A program made the position numbers and the translations under genes. From Candidatus Nomurabacteria bacterium (GTDB lineage Bacteria > Patescibacteriota > Minisyncoccia > Phycocordibacterales > UBA10002): DNA of 64,000 nt. The stretch is taken from the NCBI GenBank assembly GCA_943354745.1, contig CALRDB010000001.1, forward strand, positions 21,472 to 85,471, written 5' to 3'. The notes under the pieces were generated by a model. The model did not search any database and was not told where the DNA came from. It saw nothing but the letters and a program-made list of their open reading frames with translations. Shown here piece after piece: positions 16,868 through 25,685 of this stretch; the first letter of the stretch is position 1; each line of letters opens with the position of its first letter.

Positions 16868-17857
16868 ATGGATATAGTTAAGAAAAAATTACGACAAGTG
16901 CTCTCTTTTAATAAACCAATTCAGGCTCTCATTGAGGGAGTCGTTCTGGTTTACCTGCTCCAAAAGACAAAAAACAATATTGAAGACAATAAGAATAGAC
17001 ATATACGAGTTCGGATACTTAGGCGCGGAATCGAGAAATTAAAAAAGGCAATGTCGGATGTTCATTACAAACAGGGAATCCTCATTGTAGGCGAAGAAGC
17101 CTACGCGTCTTTTGAAGGCATTTTCCTCAATGTTCGCGGTACGAACCGGTATCTTAAAGTGACAGGGGATGCTTTTGGTAACGAAGGGAAGCCGATACTT
17201 GATTTTCTGCGCTCAAAAGGAGTCGAGGTTGGTACAATGATTGATCTAGGAGCTAACTTTGGGGAGATAAGTTTGTACATGAGTAAACAGTATCCGCGTG
17301 CGAAGATTTTGGCTGTTGAGGCGTCGCCAGATAATTTCCGACTTTTGGAATCAAATATTCATTTCCAGCAATTTTCCACCGTGAATCTCTCGCTTCTTTG
17401 TGAAGCTGTGAGTGATCGAAAGGGTTTCGTAGAGATAACTAAGGGAGTAAATCCTGAAAACATCATCGCGCACCCCAGCATCCATCTTAAGGAATCAGAT
17501 CTTGGGAAAAAGATAGAAACAGTCCGCGTCCCCTCTGACACACTGGAGTCAATCATGTCCCGTTTTAACTTTACCACGCTCGATTTCCTGAAGGTTGATA
17601 TCGAGGGTTCTGAGCCACTCCTCTTTGAATCACTTCGAATGTGCGCTCGAAAGATTCGAGCCATACTCATTGAGGTGGGGGATAAGGCGGATCACCACAC
17701 GTACCTTCCGCTTATGCGGTTTTTATTCGCGGAATATCATGTAGCCTACGATGCTGGGACAGGAAGCAAATGGACATCATTTGAATCGTTTGAAAAAAGT
17801 ATGTTATCTTCATATGCACAGGATATTTGGTTTGTTCGGGAAGAGAAGAAACTTTAA
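16868..17857 (+). CDS. FkbM-family methyltransferase
   Basis: This 329-residue protein has the FkbM signature: MIDLGANFGEISLYMSK (SAM loop), AVEASPDNFRLLESNI, and later LDFLKVDIEGSEPLLFESL. FkbM-type enzymes O-methylate sugars or small metabolites. About 110 residues precede the methyltransferase core. The ATG at 16868 is chosen because it starts 4 bases after the preceding stop; an upstream ATG (16838) would overlap the membrane protein gene. It probably methylates a hydroxyl of a surface glycan. Confidence 0.8.
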   Translation: MDIVKKKLRQVLSFNKPIQALIEGVVLVYLLQKTKNNIEDNKNRHIRVRILRRGIEKLKKAMSDVHYKQGILIVGEEAYASFEGIFLNVRGTNRYLKVTGDAFGNEGKPILDFLRSKGVEVGTMIDLGANFGEISLYMSKQYPRAKILAVEASPDNFRLLESNIHFQQFSTVNLSLLCEAVSDRKGFVEITKGVNPENIIAHPSIHLKESDLGKKIETVRVPSDTLESIMSRFNFTTLDFLKVDIEGSEPLLFESLRMCARKIRAILIEVGDKADHHTYLPLMRFLFAEYHVAYDAGTGSKWTSFESFEKSMLSSYAQDIWFVREEKKL

Positions 17858-17912
17858 GACCGCTTTTTGAGTTACAAGTTGGTACTATGGGCATTTCTAG
17901 CAGATTGTACGT

Positions 17913-19034
17913 ATGGAACAGAACATAAAGAAAACAAAATTGGCCTCCTCCCGCAAAGGTAAAAAGGCACTCCTTACCGGAGTAACGGGGCAGGATGGTT
18001 CGTATCTCGCCGAACTACTTTTAGAAAAAGGGTATGAAGTGTATGGCCTCCAGCGGCGTGCCAGTATGCCGAATACCTTTCGTGTGGACCATCTCACTGG
18101 CGAAAAAAATGGGGACCGTTTTTTTATGACATACGCCGACCTCTCTGACAGCTCAAATCTGCTTCGTGTCATTAATAAAGTACAACCCGATGAAATTTAC
18201 AACATTGGCGCGCAGAGCCATGTGGGCGTGAGCTTTGATATCCCCGAATACACCGCGAACATTAATGCACTCGGTCCACTGCGGATTCTCGAAGTCCTTA
18301 GGAACCTCCACCTTCCCGCAAAATTTTATCAAGCAAGCTCTTCTGAAATGTTTGGTGACGTACTTGAAACACCTCAGAAGGAAACGACGCCATTCAATCC
18401 GCAGTCGCCGTACGGTCTTTCAAAAGTATTTGCGTTCCATATCACGAAAATTTTTCGTACCGGATACGGTATTTTCGCCTCCAATGGAATTCTCTTCAAT
18501 CATGAGTCGCCACGGCGTGGATTCAACTTCGTAACTCGTAAAATCACCCTTGGCCTTTCCCGCATCAAGCTCGGTCTCTCGGGAGAACTGCATTTGGGAA
18601 ATCTTGATGCGAAGCGGGATTGGGGCTTTTCTAAAGATTACGTGGAAGCAATTTGGTTGATTTTGCAGCATGAAAAGCCGGATGATTTCGTTATTGCGAC
18701 GGGGGAAACGCACTCGGTCCGCGAGTTTGTTGTGGAAGCAGGGAAGCATCTTGGTATGGATATTGAGTGGAAAGGATCAGGTATTAAGGAGATTGGCATT
18801 GACTGTAAAACAGGGAAGACAGTTATTCGGATTGATCCACAATATTTCAGACCGAATGAGGTCAATTTTCTGCAAGGTGACTCCTCAAAAGCGCGGAAAA
18901 TGCTCGGCTGGAATCCGAAGACAACTTTTAGTGCCCTTGCCAAACTAATGGCGGAAGAAGATTTGCATTACGTTGAGCGTGAATCATCGCTTGGACGGCA
19001 GGATGTTTCGGCACGAAAGTTCTCCGTGAAGTAA
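17913..19034 (+). CDS. gmd: GDP-mannose 4,6-dehydratase
   Basis: The 373-residue extended SDR has the Gmd-specific start [19 protein letters not shown], then GLQRRAS for the nucleotide phosphate, the active-site triad region ASSSEMFG and Tyr167-x3-Lys171. It also has the Gmd stretch [13 protein letters not shown]. It turns GDP-mannose into GDP-4-keto-6-deoxymannose, the branch point to GDP-fucose, GDP-rhamnose and GDP-perosamine. No dedicated reductase sits directly beside it; the many SDRs in the locus could supply one. Confidence 0.9.
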   Translation: MEQNIKKTKLASSRKGKKALLTGVTGQDGSYLAELLLEKGYEVYGLQRRASMPNTFRVDHLTGEKNGDRFFMTYADLSDSSNLLRVINKVQPDEIYNIGAQSHVGVSFDIPEYTANINALGPLRILEVLRNLHLPAKFYQASSSEMFGDVLETPQKETTPFNPQSPYGLSKVFAFHITKIFRTGYGIFASNGILFNHESPRRGFNFVTRKITLGLSRIKLGLSGELHLGNLDAKRDWGFSKDYVEAIWLILQHEKPDDFVIATGETHSVREFVVEAGKHLGMDIEWKGSGIKEIGIDCKTGKTVIRIDPQYFRPNEVNFLQGDSSKARKMLGWNPKTTFSALAKLMAEEDLHYVERESSLGRQDVSARKFSVK

Positions 19035-19048
19035 GTCGGTCTCACAAA

Positions 19049-19429
19049 ATGGAACATATCAGTTACAAAGGAGAACTTGTCGCAATACTCATTCGTTCCT
19101 ATTCGCATGGGTCACATCCTGTTACGGCTCCCGGGGAAGTGTTACAGATGATGACAATTAAGCGCGAAGCGGGGGAGAAAGTGACACCGCACCTCCATGT
19201 TCCTCGGGAAAGAATAACCGACCGTCTTTCAGAGTGTTTAGTTGTTCAAAAAGGAAGAATTAAGGTCAGTCTCTATGGAGATGACGTAGGGCCATTTACC
19301 GTGGTGGAAGTAAGGGAGGGGGAGGCCATTTATATCCGTTCTGGCGGTCATGCCGTTCAGTATCTTGAACCGACTGAGATACTAGAGTTCAAAAACGGAC
19401 CGTATGAAGACGATAAAAGAATGATCTAA
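19049..19429 (+). CDS. Small cupin-fold protein
   Basis: The 126-residue protein resembles a single cupin barrel. It has TPHLHVPRE as the first metal-binding motif and GEAIYIRSGGHAVQYLE as the second, with a conserved His in each. It lies 14 bases after gmd and just before a GT4 transferase. Cupins in such loci are sugar-nucleotide isomerases or epimerases, but this one lacks the larger RmlC-type domain, so I assign no reaction. Confidence 0.65.
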   Translation: MEHISYKGELVAILIRSYSHGSHPVTAPGEVLQMMTIKREAGEKVTPHLHVPRERITDRLSECLVVQKGRIKVSLYGDDVGPFTVVEVREGEAIYIRSGGHAVQYLEPTEILEFKNGPYEDDKRMI

Positions 19430-19441
19430 TCTATCTTCTGT

Positions 19442-20623
19442 ATGCGTGTCTGCATTATTACAACGAAGTATAACTTCAAGACCTCTGGTGGTTCCGTCGG
19501 TGATATTGATTTGCGCGCGCGAGTTCTCACCAGCCTCGGTCATAAAGTTACGGTCGTCAGTGCGTTTTCAAAATTCAATAGCGACCTTCCCGAGTTTCCC
19601 TATCGTTTCCTGGCGGATGAGATTGGAAGCGCAGGCCTTCTTGGTATACAAATAGGGATATACCGTCTCCTTAAGAAATACGAATACGAGGTAGACATTT
19701 TCCATGTGGATGGGCAAGTGTTTCTCTACGGCGCTGGTCTGTATCGCCTTCTTGGGGGGAAGGCGAAGGTTCTTGGGTTTTTTAATCACTGGCCGAATGC
19801 TTGGGCCGATGAGACGGTGGGAGTTACTCAGAGGATAATTCCGATGTTGCGACCGATTAAGGCGATCAAGAAGCGAGTACGTTTTTTTCTTGAGCGATGG
19901 TTTGGGGTCCCCCTTGCCAACTATATGGATGTTATTATCTACAATACGCCCCCGCTTGCAGCAAAATTCATGAGTTTCGGATTCAAGAAAGGAGATATAC
20001 TTCCGGACTTTGTTGATACCGAAGGATTGCGCAAGCAAGAGGATATGGATGTGGAAAAGATTCTCTCCCGGCAAAATCCTTCCGGAGGAATTATCACCTT
20101 ATTATGTGCCGGTAGGATGTTGCCGGAAAAAGGGTTTGATATGGTTGTCCGCGCGTTTGCTCAGATTCCTCATAAAGAGAAGTACCGAGTTATTTTAAGT
20201 GGTACGGGACCGGAATTCAATTCTCTTAAAAAACTTATTTCCGACACACATCTTGAGGCGTTCTTTCAGATGCCTGGTTGGGTGGAAAGGAAGACGTTGC
20301 TTGGTTTTTTTCGTAAAGCACAAGTTTTCATCTTTCCGAATTGGTGGCCGGAGTACGGAGCGATAGTTCTCGAGGAAGCGATGTCGTTCGGTTTGGCTAG
20401 CATTATCCCAAGCGGGGGGGCCCTTGAATGGCTTTCCGGGGGGACCGCCCGTACTTTTAAAAACAGCAGTGTAGATGATCTGGCTCGAGTGATTCAAACC
20501 CTCGGAGACAATGTCGGCTTAAGAATTACTACAGCCCAAAACGGATTTAAGCACAGTGCCTCACTTGATTATCGGATTCTTGGAGTAAGACTAGAGAAGA
20601 TACTCCAGTCATCTGTGGCTTAA
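19442..20623 (+). CDS. Family 4 glycosyltransferase, C-terminus altered by an IS insertion
   Basis: The 393-residue GT-B enzyme has GGSVGDIDLRARVL at the N-terminal acceptor side, LCAGRMLPEKGFDMVVRAF at the start of the donor domain, and the E-x7-E type region EYGAIVLEEAMSFG followed by SGGALEWL. It transfers a sugar from an NDP (often GDP) donor, fitting the gmd gene upstream. Its TAA stop lies inside the left inverted repeat of the IS at 20617. Removing the IS and one target copy would extend the reading frame to a stop at 21237-21239, adding ALGSHT after Val instead of Ala. Confidence 0.85.
   Translation: MRVCIITTKYNFKTSGGSVGDIDLRARVLTSLGHKVTVVSAFSKFNSDLPEFPYRFLADEIGSAGLLGIQIGIYRLLKKYEYEVDIFHVDGQVFLYGAGLYRLLGGKAKVLGFFNHWPNAWADETVGVTQRIIPMLRPIKAIKKRVRFFLERWFGVPLANYMDVIIYNTPPLAAKFMSFGFKKGDILPDFVDTEGLRKQEDMDVEKILSRQNPSGGIITLLCAGRMLPEKGFDMVVRAFAQIPHKEKYRVILSGTGPEFNSLKKLISDTHLEAFFQMPGWVERKTLLGFFRKAQVFIFPNWWPEYGAIVLEEAMSFGLASIIPSGGALEWLSGGTARTFKNSSVDDLARVIQTLGDNVGLRITTAQNGFKHSASLDYRILGVRLEKILQSSVA
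20609..20616. repeat. Target-site duplication, left copy
   Basis: TCATCTGT, identical to 21210-21217 and directly abutting the 25-bp left inverted repeat. Confidence 0.88.
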
Positions 20624-20641
20624 TGGTACTTTTGTAAGGCT
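20617..20641. repeat. Left terminal inverted repeat, 25 bp
   Basis: Exact reverse complement of 21185-21209. It contains the stop codon of the GT4 gene (20621-20623) and the end of the transposase remnant. Confidence 0.9.
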
Positions 20642-21141
20642 ACAAGGCTCCGCCAAGTAATGTTTTAACCATCTTCATTTTTTGATCACGGGACAAACCC
20701 GCATGTACGGCGATTGAGTTCTTGATTTTCGTAAATGAACCGTCAAGTGAATTGGTGGTATTTGGGATATTGAGTTCGGGGTAACGTTCAAACGTGAACA
20801 AATACGGCAGATGCCGTTTAATGCTGTCCCTCGCGCTCCGTAGTTTTCGGTGCGTGTAGGTGTATCGGTTACTTTTTTCATTCAAACTCTTTTCTTTCAG
20901 GAACGTCTCCCACTTTTCCGAACGATGATAGTTTCTCGTTAGTGTCGCTACGGTTGCGTACTGAAAACAAAAATCAAACCAGAGCTTCTTTCTGATTCGA
21001 GAGAGGATATCCTTCTTCTTGGTTACTTGAAATTGAGTGTTGCACCGGAGGCATTTGTATCCTTGTATACCTCGAAAAAATCCATTCTTTTTTACCAACA
21101 ACGCCTCACAGCGAGGGCAGGAAATCGTTTTTTTTGCTCAT
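20640..21141 (-). pseudogene. Truncated and frameshifted transposase remnant (IS256/IS1249-like)
   Basis: The remaining protein has a zinc ribbon (CPRC...CLRCNTQF) and a basic region, and ends with PNTTNSLDGSFTKIKNS, the C-terminal signature around the catalytic Glu of IS256-type transposases. The central part with the two catalytic Asp residues is missing. An ATG at 21141-21139 starts a frame that runs through eight A residues (minus strand); only with seven would it reach the CPRC of the zinc ribbon. The gene is therefore both internally deleted and frameshifted and cannot be active alone. Confidence 0.78.
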
Positions 21142-21184
21142 GCTATTCAAATTACGGCTTACTAAAAGCCTATGTTAGCATTCC

Positions 21185-21209
21185 AGCCTTACAAAAGTAC
21201 CATTAAGCC
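21185..21209. repeat. Right terminal inverted repeat, 25 bp
   Basis: Exact reverse complement of 20617-20641. Confidence 0.9.
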
Positions 21210-21217
21210 TCATCTGT
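21210..21217. repeat. Target-site duplication, right copy
   Basis: TCATCTGT, identical to 20609-20616, directly abutting the right inverted repeat. Confidence 0.88.
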
Positions 21218-21265
21218 TGCCTTGGGCTCACACACCTAAACGGGTAGTGCTTCTGGCTCGTGGAA

Positions 21266-22768
21266 CTATAAATATGCTTTTTGCGCAATGAGGTCAGCAA
21301 GAGGCTCTAGTTCATGGGCACGCTTTTTGAGTGTTGAACCACCTTCGATATCCCAGATTTGAACGAGGTCAACGTCGACACTAGCCTTGAACACGGCGGT
21401 TAAGTAGTCAGTTAATTCTCTTTCGTTATGGATGAATGTTGCTAGATGTTCTTTTATTGTCTCGGCAAGAAATTCTGGCGCGATGCATTTTCGAGCCATC
21501 GATAGTTTATTGTAGGGAACATCGCCGAAAGTGATAACTGGCTTTTTAAATAGGAGTGCTTCCCAGCCGACGCTGCTTGAGATTGTAATAATCAATTTAG
21601 CCCGTGCAATCAAATCATAACTGACGACCGTGGGGGATAGCAGTCTTACGTTGGGAATCTTCTTTAGTTCCTTGTAGTATCTGCGGGATCGTTTCCCGTA
21701 CATGGTTGGGTGTTCTTTCACACACAACACGTAATCGATCGGTAGCGACTTGGCGATTTGCCTAGCCAGCCATAGCTGATCGGTATAAAACGGGGCGAAA
21801 AGAGCAGTGGAATTTTCGGGTTCAAGTTGAAGCGGGTAGAATACGAAATTCTGATCCAAAGTAAGGGTGTCGTATAAATCATCAAAACCAATAAATACGC
21901 GCACCTTCTGTCTTATTTTATCGATAAAAAAATGCCACGGCGTTATTGTACTATAGTCGCCACGTTCGGCGCCGGCCAGGTATTGGTAGGTACTAACAAA
22001 AAGCCACTGAATCGAACGCCAGAAATTTCGGGGCAAAAGAAAGCTAAATTGACGTTTCCTGTTTATGGCTCGAGTGTTGGGCGATTCACCCAACGTATAG
22101 GGGAAAGGGCTCTTTCGAAAACGCTGTAAAAATTTTTCTGCTTCCTCGCGTTCCTTTGGGAAGTCCATTCCCCGATTTTTTATCTTTTCAAAGAATTCAT
22201 CCACGTCCGATAACGTTTTGTAGTCGTCAGTTATCGAATGTTTTGTTCCGATTCGAGTAAGAGTGATGATTTGTATCGGAATGTTCCGCTTTTTGGCGAT
22301 GCTGTACAGCAGGTAGCTACTTAGCGAACATACAATAGAGAAAATAAGTACATCGGGTTTTTCTTCATCAAGGAACTTGAGCACCGCTTTAGCCGTGCGC
22401 TGTAATATTTGTAGCATTTCTTCGTGGGAGTATTTCGGTGTATCGTGAGGATATTGGCGCACATGCTGACCGTGGCGGATAATGCGGTCAACTTCAATAT
22501 GTGGCCACAGGTAGGGAATGCCGTAGTCTTTTTCCAACTGTTTGAGGAATGCCCAATCGATTATTTCGTCTTTGTAATTTCGCAAAACATCTTCTTCTAA
22601 GACGAGTTGTGTGTAAGAAATCTCCTTCTGTTGATTCAGAAAATCAAAGCTCCGGCGCGTCTGCACGAAACCACAGAATTTTGCGGTTGGATGTTTGTGG
22701 TAGATTGAACAGGCGAGTGAGTGCGCGATGAGTGCAAATCGCCGTTGCATGAAAAAGCAAAGTTTCAT
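21266..22768 (-). CDS. Capsule polysaccharide synthesis-type GT-B transferase (KpsC/KpsS-like)
   Basis: The 500-residue protein has a variable N-terminal half and a C-terminal half of the capsule-synthesis family. The motifs run FYPLQLEPENST, YTDQLWLARQIAKSLP, VLCVKEHPTMYGKR, then IPNVRLLSP and SVGWEALLFKKPVITFG. The KEHP motif and closing GxEAL...KPVI.FG loop are those of CMP-Kdo-using transferases. The locus encodes two CMP-nonulosonate pathways, so this enzyme may transfer a legionaminic- or pseudaminic-type sugar (inference). A related gene is at 35682. It is transcribed against the neighbours and ends 56 bases after the IS. Confidence 0.75.
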   Translation of the reverse strand: MKLCFFMQRRFALIAHSLACSIYHKHPTAKFCGFVQTRRSFDFLNQQKEISYTQLVLEEDVLRNYKDEIIDWAFLKQLEKDYGIPYLWPHIEVDRIIRHGQHVRQYPHDTPKYSHEEMLQILQRTAKAVLKFLDEEKPDVLIFSIVCSLSSYLLYSIAKKRNIPIQIITLTRIGTKHSITDDYKTLSDVDEFFEKIKNRGMDFPKEREEAEKFLQRFRKSPFPYTLGESPNTRAINRKRQFSFLLPRNFWRSIQWLFVSTYQYLAGAERGDYSTITPWHFFIDKIRQKVRVFIGFDDLYDTLTLDQNFVFYPLQLEPENSTALFAPFYTDQLWLARQIAKSLPIDYVLCVKEHPTMYGKRSRRYYKELKKIPNVRLLSPTVVSYDLIARAKLIITISSSVGWEALLFKKPVITFGDVPYNKLSMARKCIAPEFLAETIKEHLATFIHNERELTDYLTAVFKASVDVDLVQIWDIEGGSTLKKRAHELEPLADLIAQKAYL

Positions 22769-22829
22769 TTTTGGAAATCCTTATAAAACATTGTATGCTA
22801 GTATCAGGTTGACTGTATATCAAACTGTT

Positions 22830-22853
22830 CCAGCAGTCAAAAAGTTCTGCTGG
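22830..22853. repeat. Inverted repeat between divergent genes
   Basis: CCAGCAG, 10-base spacer, CTGCTGG. It lies between the divergent starts at 22768 and 22899, so it is not a terminator for either; an operator or an IS remnant is possible. Confidence 0.4.
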
Positions 22854-22860
22854 CCAGGGG

Positions 22861-22889
22861 TTAAAACAAGCCATTATTCACTCTAAAAT
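22861..22889 (+). promoter_or_regulatory. Sigma70-type promoter for the methyltransferase at 22899
   Basis: TTAAAA (22861-22866), a 17-base spacer and TAAAAT (22884-22889) stand 9 bases before the ATG. Confidence 0.45.
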
Positions 22890-22898
22890 ATACGAAAC

Positions 22899-23594
22899 AT
22901 GAACAAACATAGTAATTTCCACATAAAGAAAGATAACGTCTTCGAGGTCAAGGAACTATTCAAGGATATTTCTAAGTTGGTGAAGGTGAAGTACAGGAAT
23001 AAAACGAGTGAGCTTGATATTTTGGATTTGGGTTGTGCGTCTGGCGAATTGGCCTACTTCCTCAAAAATGATTTGCAAAGCTCTGGAAAAGTGTGGGGTT
23101 TAGACATTTCTCGAGAATTGATAAAAAACGCCAAACAACGCTTTGGCGGATCTAATGTAAAATTTTTTGCTGCAGACGCTTATAATTTTAAGACCGATGT
23201 AAAATTTGATGTGGTGACTATGACATCGGTTCTTTCTTATTTTGACGATCCTTTCCCAGCTATAAAGAATTTGCTCAATCTTTTAAAAGATGATGGTATC
23301 GCTGTAATATCCGGCATCTTTAATCCTTGGAATATAGACGTTAAGTTGAACTTTAGGGTTCAAGGTGACACAGGGTGGGAGAATTTTCATCAGTTTTCTC
23401 TAAGTCGTATTCAGAAATTTATAACTGATGCCGGCTACGTCTGTAGGATTTCGGAACAGATTATGCCGTTTGATATTCCAATGAAGGAAAATCTTCTCAG
23501 ATCCTGGACGGTAAACTTGGACGGTAACAGGTATATGATGAACGGGCTACAGTTGGCCTACAACATTCGTATACTTCAGATAACAAAAAAATAA
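22899..23594 (+). CDS. Class I SAM-dependent methyltransferase
   Basis: A 231-residue protein with LDLGCASGELAYFLKN as the SAM loop, VWGLDISRELIKNAK as motif II and FAADAYNF as motif III, followed by SVLSYFDDPFPAIKNLLNLLKDDG. It is AT-rich compared with its surroundings. It starts divergently from the KpsC/S-like gene and precedes an acyltransferase by 12 bases, so the two may modify the same glycan. The target is not known. Confidence 0.78.
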   Translation: MNKHSNFHIKKDNVFEVKELFKDISKLVKVKYRNKTSELDILDLGCASGELAYFLKNDLQSSGKVWGLDISRELIKNAKQRFGGSNVKFFAADAYNFKTDVKFDVVTMTSVLSYFDDPFPAIKNLLNLLKDDGIAVISGIFNPWNIDVKLNFRVQGDTGWENFHQFSLSRIQKFITDAGYVCRISEQIMPFDIPMKENLLRSWTVNLDGNRYMMNGLQLAYNIRILQITKK

Positions 23595-23606
23595 GAGAAT
23601 ATTTCT

Positions 23607-24155
23607 ATGTTTTTAAAAGAATGTATACAGCGGATTCGCTTTTGGCGTCGAGCTGACCGTATTGGTCCAGACATGCCGTGGACACACTGGCGACTCTTTT
23701 TTCCTTCAAGGATGAAGAATCTTTGTCAGAAAAGATTTCGTCACTTTGACCCGACTGCTGAAATACGCCCTGGTTCCTACATCCTCGCTTGTTCCAAGAT
23801 AAGTATCGGTAAGCGCGTAGTTGTTCGTCCTGGCAGTGTATTTGAGGCCGATCCGCGAGAAGGTGAACACGGGATCACTATTGAGGATGATGTGCTTCTT
23901 TCTCCCGGAGTACACCTCTATGTGAATGACCATGCGTTTGAAGATACAAGTATGCCAATCTTTGACCAAGATCATAAGCCATCTAAACCGATTACGATCA
24001 AACGAGGTTCGTGGATTGGTGCCAATGCTATTATTTTGGCGGGAGTGACGATTGGAGAGAACAGTGTTGTGGGGGCGGGGAGTATCGTTACTAAAAATGT
24101 ACCGCCTCGCGTTGTAGTGGCGGGTAGCCCCGCCAAGATTATACGTGTTCTGTAG
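23607..24155 (+). CDS. Left-handed beta-helix acyltransferase (hexapeptide family)
   Basis: The 182-residue protein has repeated [ILV]G-type hexapeptides (ISIGKRVVVRPGSVFE, ITIEDDVLLSPGVHLY, ITIKRGSWIGANAIILAGVTIGENSVVGAGSIV). It has a His in NDHAFED and ends with the family signature AGSPAKII. Such enzymes O- or N-acetylate sugars from acetyl-CoA. It sits between a methyltransferase and the amidotransferase module, so it probably acetylates a glycan sugar. In the legionaminic-type pathway it could also provide the missing N-acetyltransferase (LegH) step, but this is not established. Confidence 0.82.
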   Translation: MFLKECIQRIRFWRRADRIGPDMPWTHWRLFFPSRMKNLCQKRFRHFDPTAEIRPGSYILACSKISIGKRVVVRPGSVFEADPREGEHGITIEDDVLLSPGVHLYVNDHAFEDTSMPIFDQDHKPSKPITIKRGSWIGANAIILAGVTIGENSVVGAGSIVTKNVPPRVVVAGSPAKIIRVL

Positions 24156-24178
24156 TCTTCATCCTTTCTCGTTATCCA

Positions 24179-24940
24179 ATGAAAGATATCCGAATCATTC
24201 CACTTCTGCACATCAAGAGCGAGAACGTCGTTAAACCCGTGCATACCGAAGCTCTTCGGGTCGTGGGTTCTCCGAAGTCACTCTCGACACGCTATTACGC
24301 GGAAGGCGCCGACGAGCTCATTTATCTTGATGTTGTCGCCAGTTTGTACCAGAGGAATTTTGATTTTGAGCTTTTGCGCAGTGTGACCGAGAATATATTT
24401 ATTCCCGTGACAGTCGGTGGAGGCATCCGCTCAATTACCGATATAAACAATGCCTTGCGAGCCGGCGCGGATAAGGTGGCTATCAATACATACGCTGTAC
24501 GCCACCCTGTCTTTCTTAAAGAAGCGGCAAAAGAATTCGGATCTCAATGCATAACGCTGTTCATCGAAGCAAAGCAACGTCCAGATGGTTCTTATGAAGT
24601 GTACACCGACGGTGGACGTGAGTGGACCGGTAGTGACGCAATCGAGTGGGCGAAGCAGGCGATCGATCTCGGAGTCGGTGAGATTCTTATATCCTCCATC
24701 GACCGCGACGGAACGAAGCGCGGGTATGACGTAGAACTGATACGAAAAATAAGTACATTTGCCCCCATCCCCATCATTGCTCACGGTGGAGCCGGTACCA
24801 GCGAATCGATACGTGAAGTGATCTGTGAAGGAAAAGCGGACGCAGTAGCCGTTTCCTCGGTGTTTCACTACGGAGAACTCTCAATCCAGAATGTAAAACG
24901 ATATTTGGTCGAACGGGGGATTGCGACAAGAGAAATATAG
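24179..24940 (+). CDS. HisF-like (beta/alpha)8 subunit dedicated to sugar amidotransfer
   Basis: The 253-residue protein aligns with HisF along its length (IPVTVGGGI, GADKVAINT, SSIDRDGTKRGYD, IIAHGGAG). Both catalytic aspartates of true HisF are replaced: position 11 is His (IIPLLHIK instead of CLDVK) and position 130 is Glu (FIEAK instead of IDAK). It therefore cannot be expected to make imidazole glycerol phosphate. With HisH-like and WbpG-like genes next to it, its likely role is to channel ammonia from the glutaminase to the sugar amidotransferase, as HisF2 does in O-antigen loci. Confidence 0.85.
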   Translation: MKDIRIIPLLHIKSENVVKPVHTEALRVVGSPKSLSTRYYAEGADELIYLDVVASLYQRNFDFELLRSVTENIFIPVTVGGGIRSITDINNALRAGADKVAINTYAVRHPVFLKEAAKEFGSQCITLFIEAKQRPDGSYEVYTDGGREWTGSDAIEWAKQAIDLGVGEILISSIDRDGTKRGYDVELIRKISTFAPIPIIAHGGAGTSESIREVICEGKADAVAVSSVFHYGELSIQNVKRYLVERGIATREI

Positions 24941-25013
24941 ATATTGTTTTCTGCTGATTCGCGCACTTAGATTTCACGATTATTCAAGAAGCGGAAGAAA
25001 GTAAATACACAAC

Positions 25014-25649
25014 ATGAATCACCGAATAGTCATCATTGATTACGGAGTCGGCAATCTTTTCAGTTTGCAACGGGCCTTTCGCGCCGTTTCGGGTGAGGCT
25101 CTGATCGCGAGTGATGTTGATACGATATACTCTGCGGACGCGCTGGTCCTTCCGGGGGTCGGGTCATTTGAAGCGGGTATGCGGGGACTGCGGCTCCGCG
25201 GGCTGATTGATGTTGTTAAAAATGCCGCTACGAAGGGCACGCCTATACTCGGTATTTGTCTGGGCGCTCAACTGCTTCTTTCTGAGGGACATGAGTTCGG
25301 TGTGCATCAAGGACTCGATATTATTCCTGGGAAAGTACTTAAGTTTGAAGGACTGACGCAAAATGAAAAAATCCCGCATGTCGGTTGGAATAACATCTCC
25401 CCGCCTGAGGAAGTAACGTGGAAGGGGACTGTGTTAGATCTCGTCGAGAAGGCTTCCAAAGTGTATTTCGTACACTCATATATCTTGGCACCGAGAAACA
25501 AAGAACATACATTCGGGTTAACAACTTACGGTGGTAAAGAGTTCTGCTCGATAGTCAAGAAAGGTAAGATAATTGGGGTGCAGTTTCATCCTGAGAAAAG
25601 CGGAGAAACAGGACTGCGAATCATTAAAAATTTTGTTTCAGCCTTGTAA
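25014..25649 (+). CDS. HisH-like class I glutamine amidotransferase subunit
   Basis: The 211-residue glutaminase has the oxyanion/HisH motif DYGVGNL, PGVGSFEAGM, the nucleophile Cys82 in GICLGAQLL and the His-x-Glu pair in VQFHPEKSG, so the triad is intact. It releases ammonia from glutamine for its partner, the HisF-like protein upstream. No other histidine biosynthesis gene is present. The following N-acetyl sugar amidotransferase marks it as the HisH2-type subunit of an acetamidino-sugar pathway. Confidence 0.88.
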   Translation: MNHRIVIIDYGVGNLFSLQRAFRAVSGEALIASDVDTIYSADALVLPGVGSFEAGMRGLRLRGLIDVVKNAATKGTPILGICLGAQLLLSEGHEFGVHQGLDIIPGKVLKFEGLTQNEKIPHVGWNNISPPEEVTWKGTVLDLVEKASKVYFVHSYILAPRNKEHTFGLTTYGGKEFCSIVKKGKIIGVQFHPEKSGETGLRIIKNFVSAL

Positions 25650-25670
25650 TAAGTCGACCGGCTTTGGAGT

Positions 25671-25676
25671 TATAAT
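25671..25676 (+). promoter_or_regulatory. -10 element before the amidotransferase gene
   Basis: A consensus TATAAT lies 9 bases before the ATG at 25686, without a clear -35 box. It may be an internal promoter of the legionaminic-type operon. Confidence 0.45.
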
Positions 25677-25685
25677 GGATGCCAT

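Larger units (their letters stand above)
20617..21209. mobile_element. Internally deleted IS (IS256/IS1249-like) with perfect ends
   Basis: The element is 593 bp with perfect 25-bp terminal inverted repeats (20617-20641 and 21185-21209, outer ends GGC...GCC). It is flanked exactly by an 8-bp direct repeat TCATCTGT at 20609-20616 and 21210-21217. Full-length members with this kind of transposase are roughly twice as long, so it is a non-autonomous derivative that an intact copy could still move. The insertion lies in the last codons of the GT4 gene. Confidence 0.88.

Noticed and set aside
22830..22853. Hairpin as a transcription terminator
   Set aside because: It lies between divergent start codons and is not followed by a T-tract; neither neighbouring gene ends here.
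24179..25649. HisF and HisH as part of histidine biosynthesis
   Set aside because: The two catalytic Asp residues of HisF are replaced and no other his gene is present; the WbpG-like gene explains both proteins.
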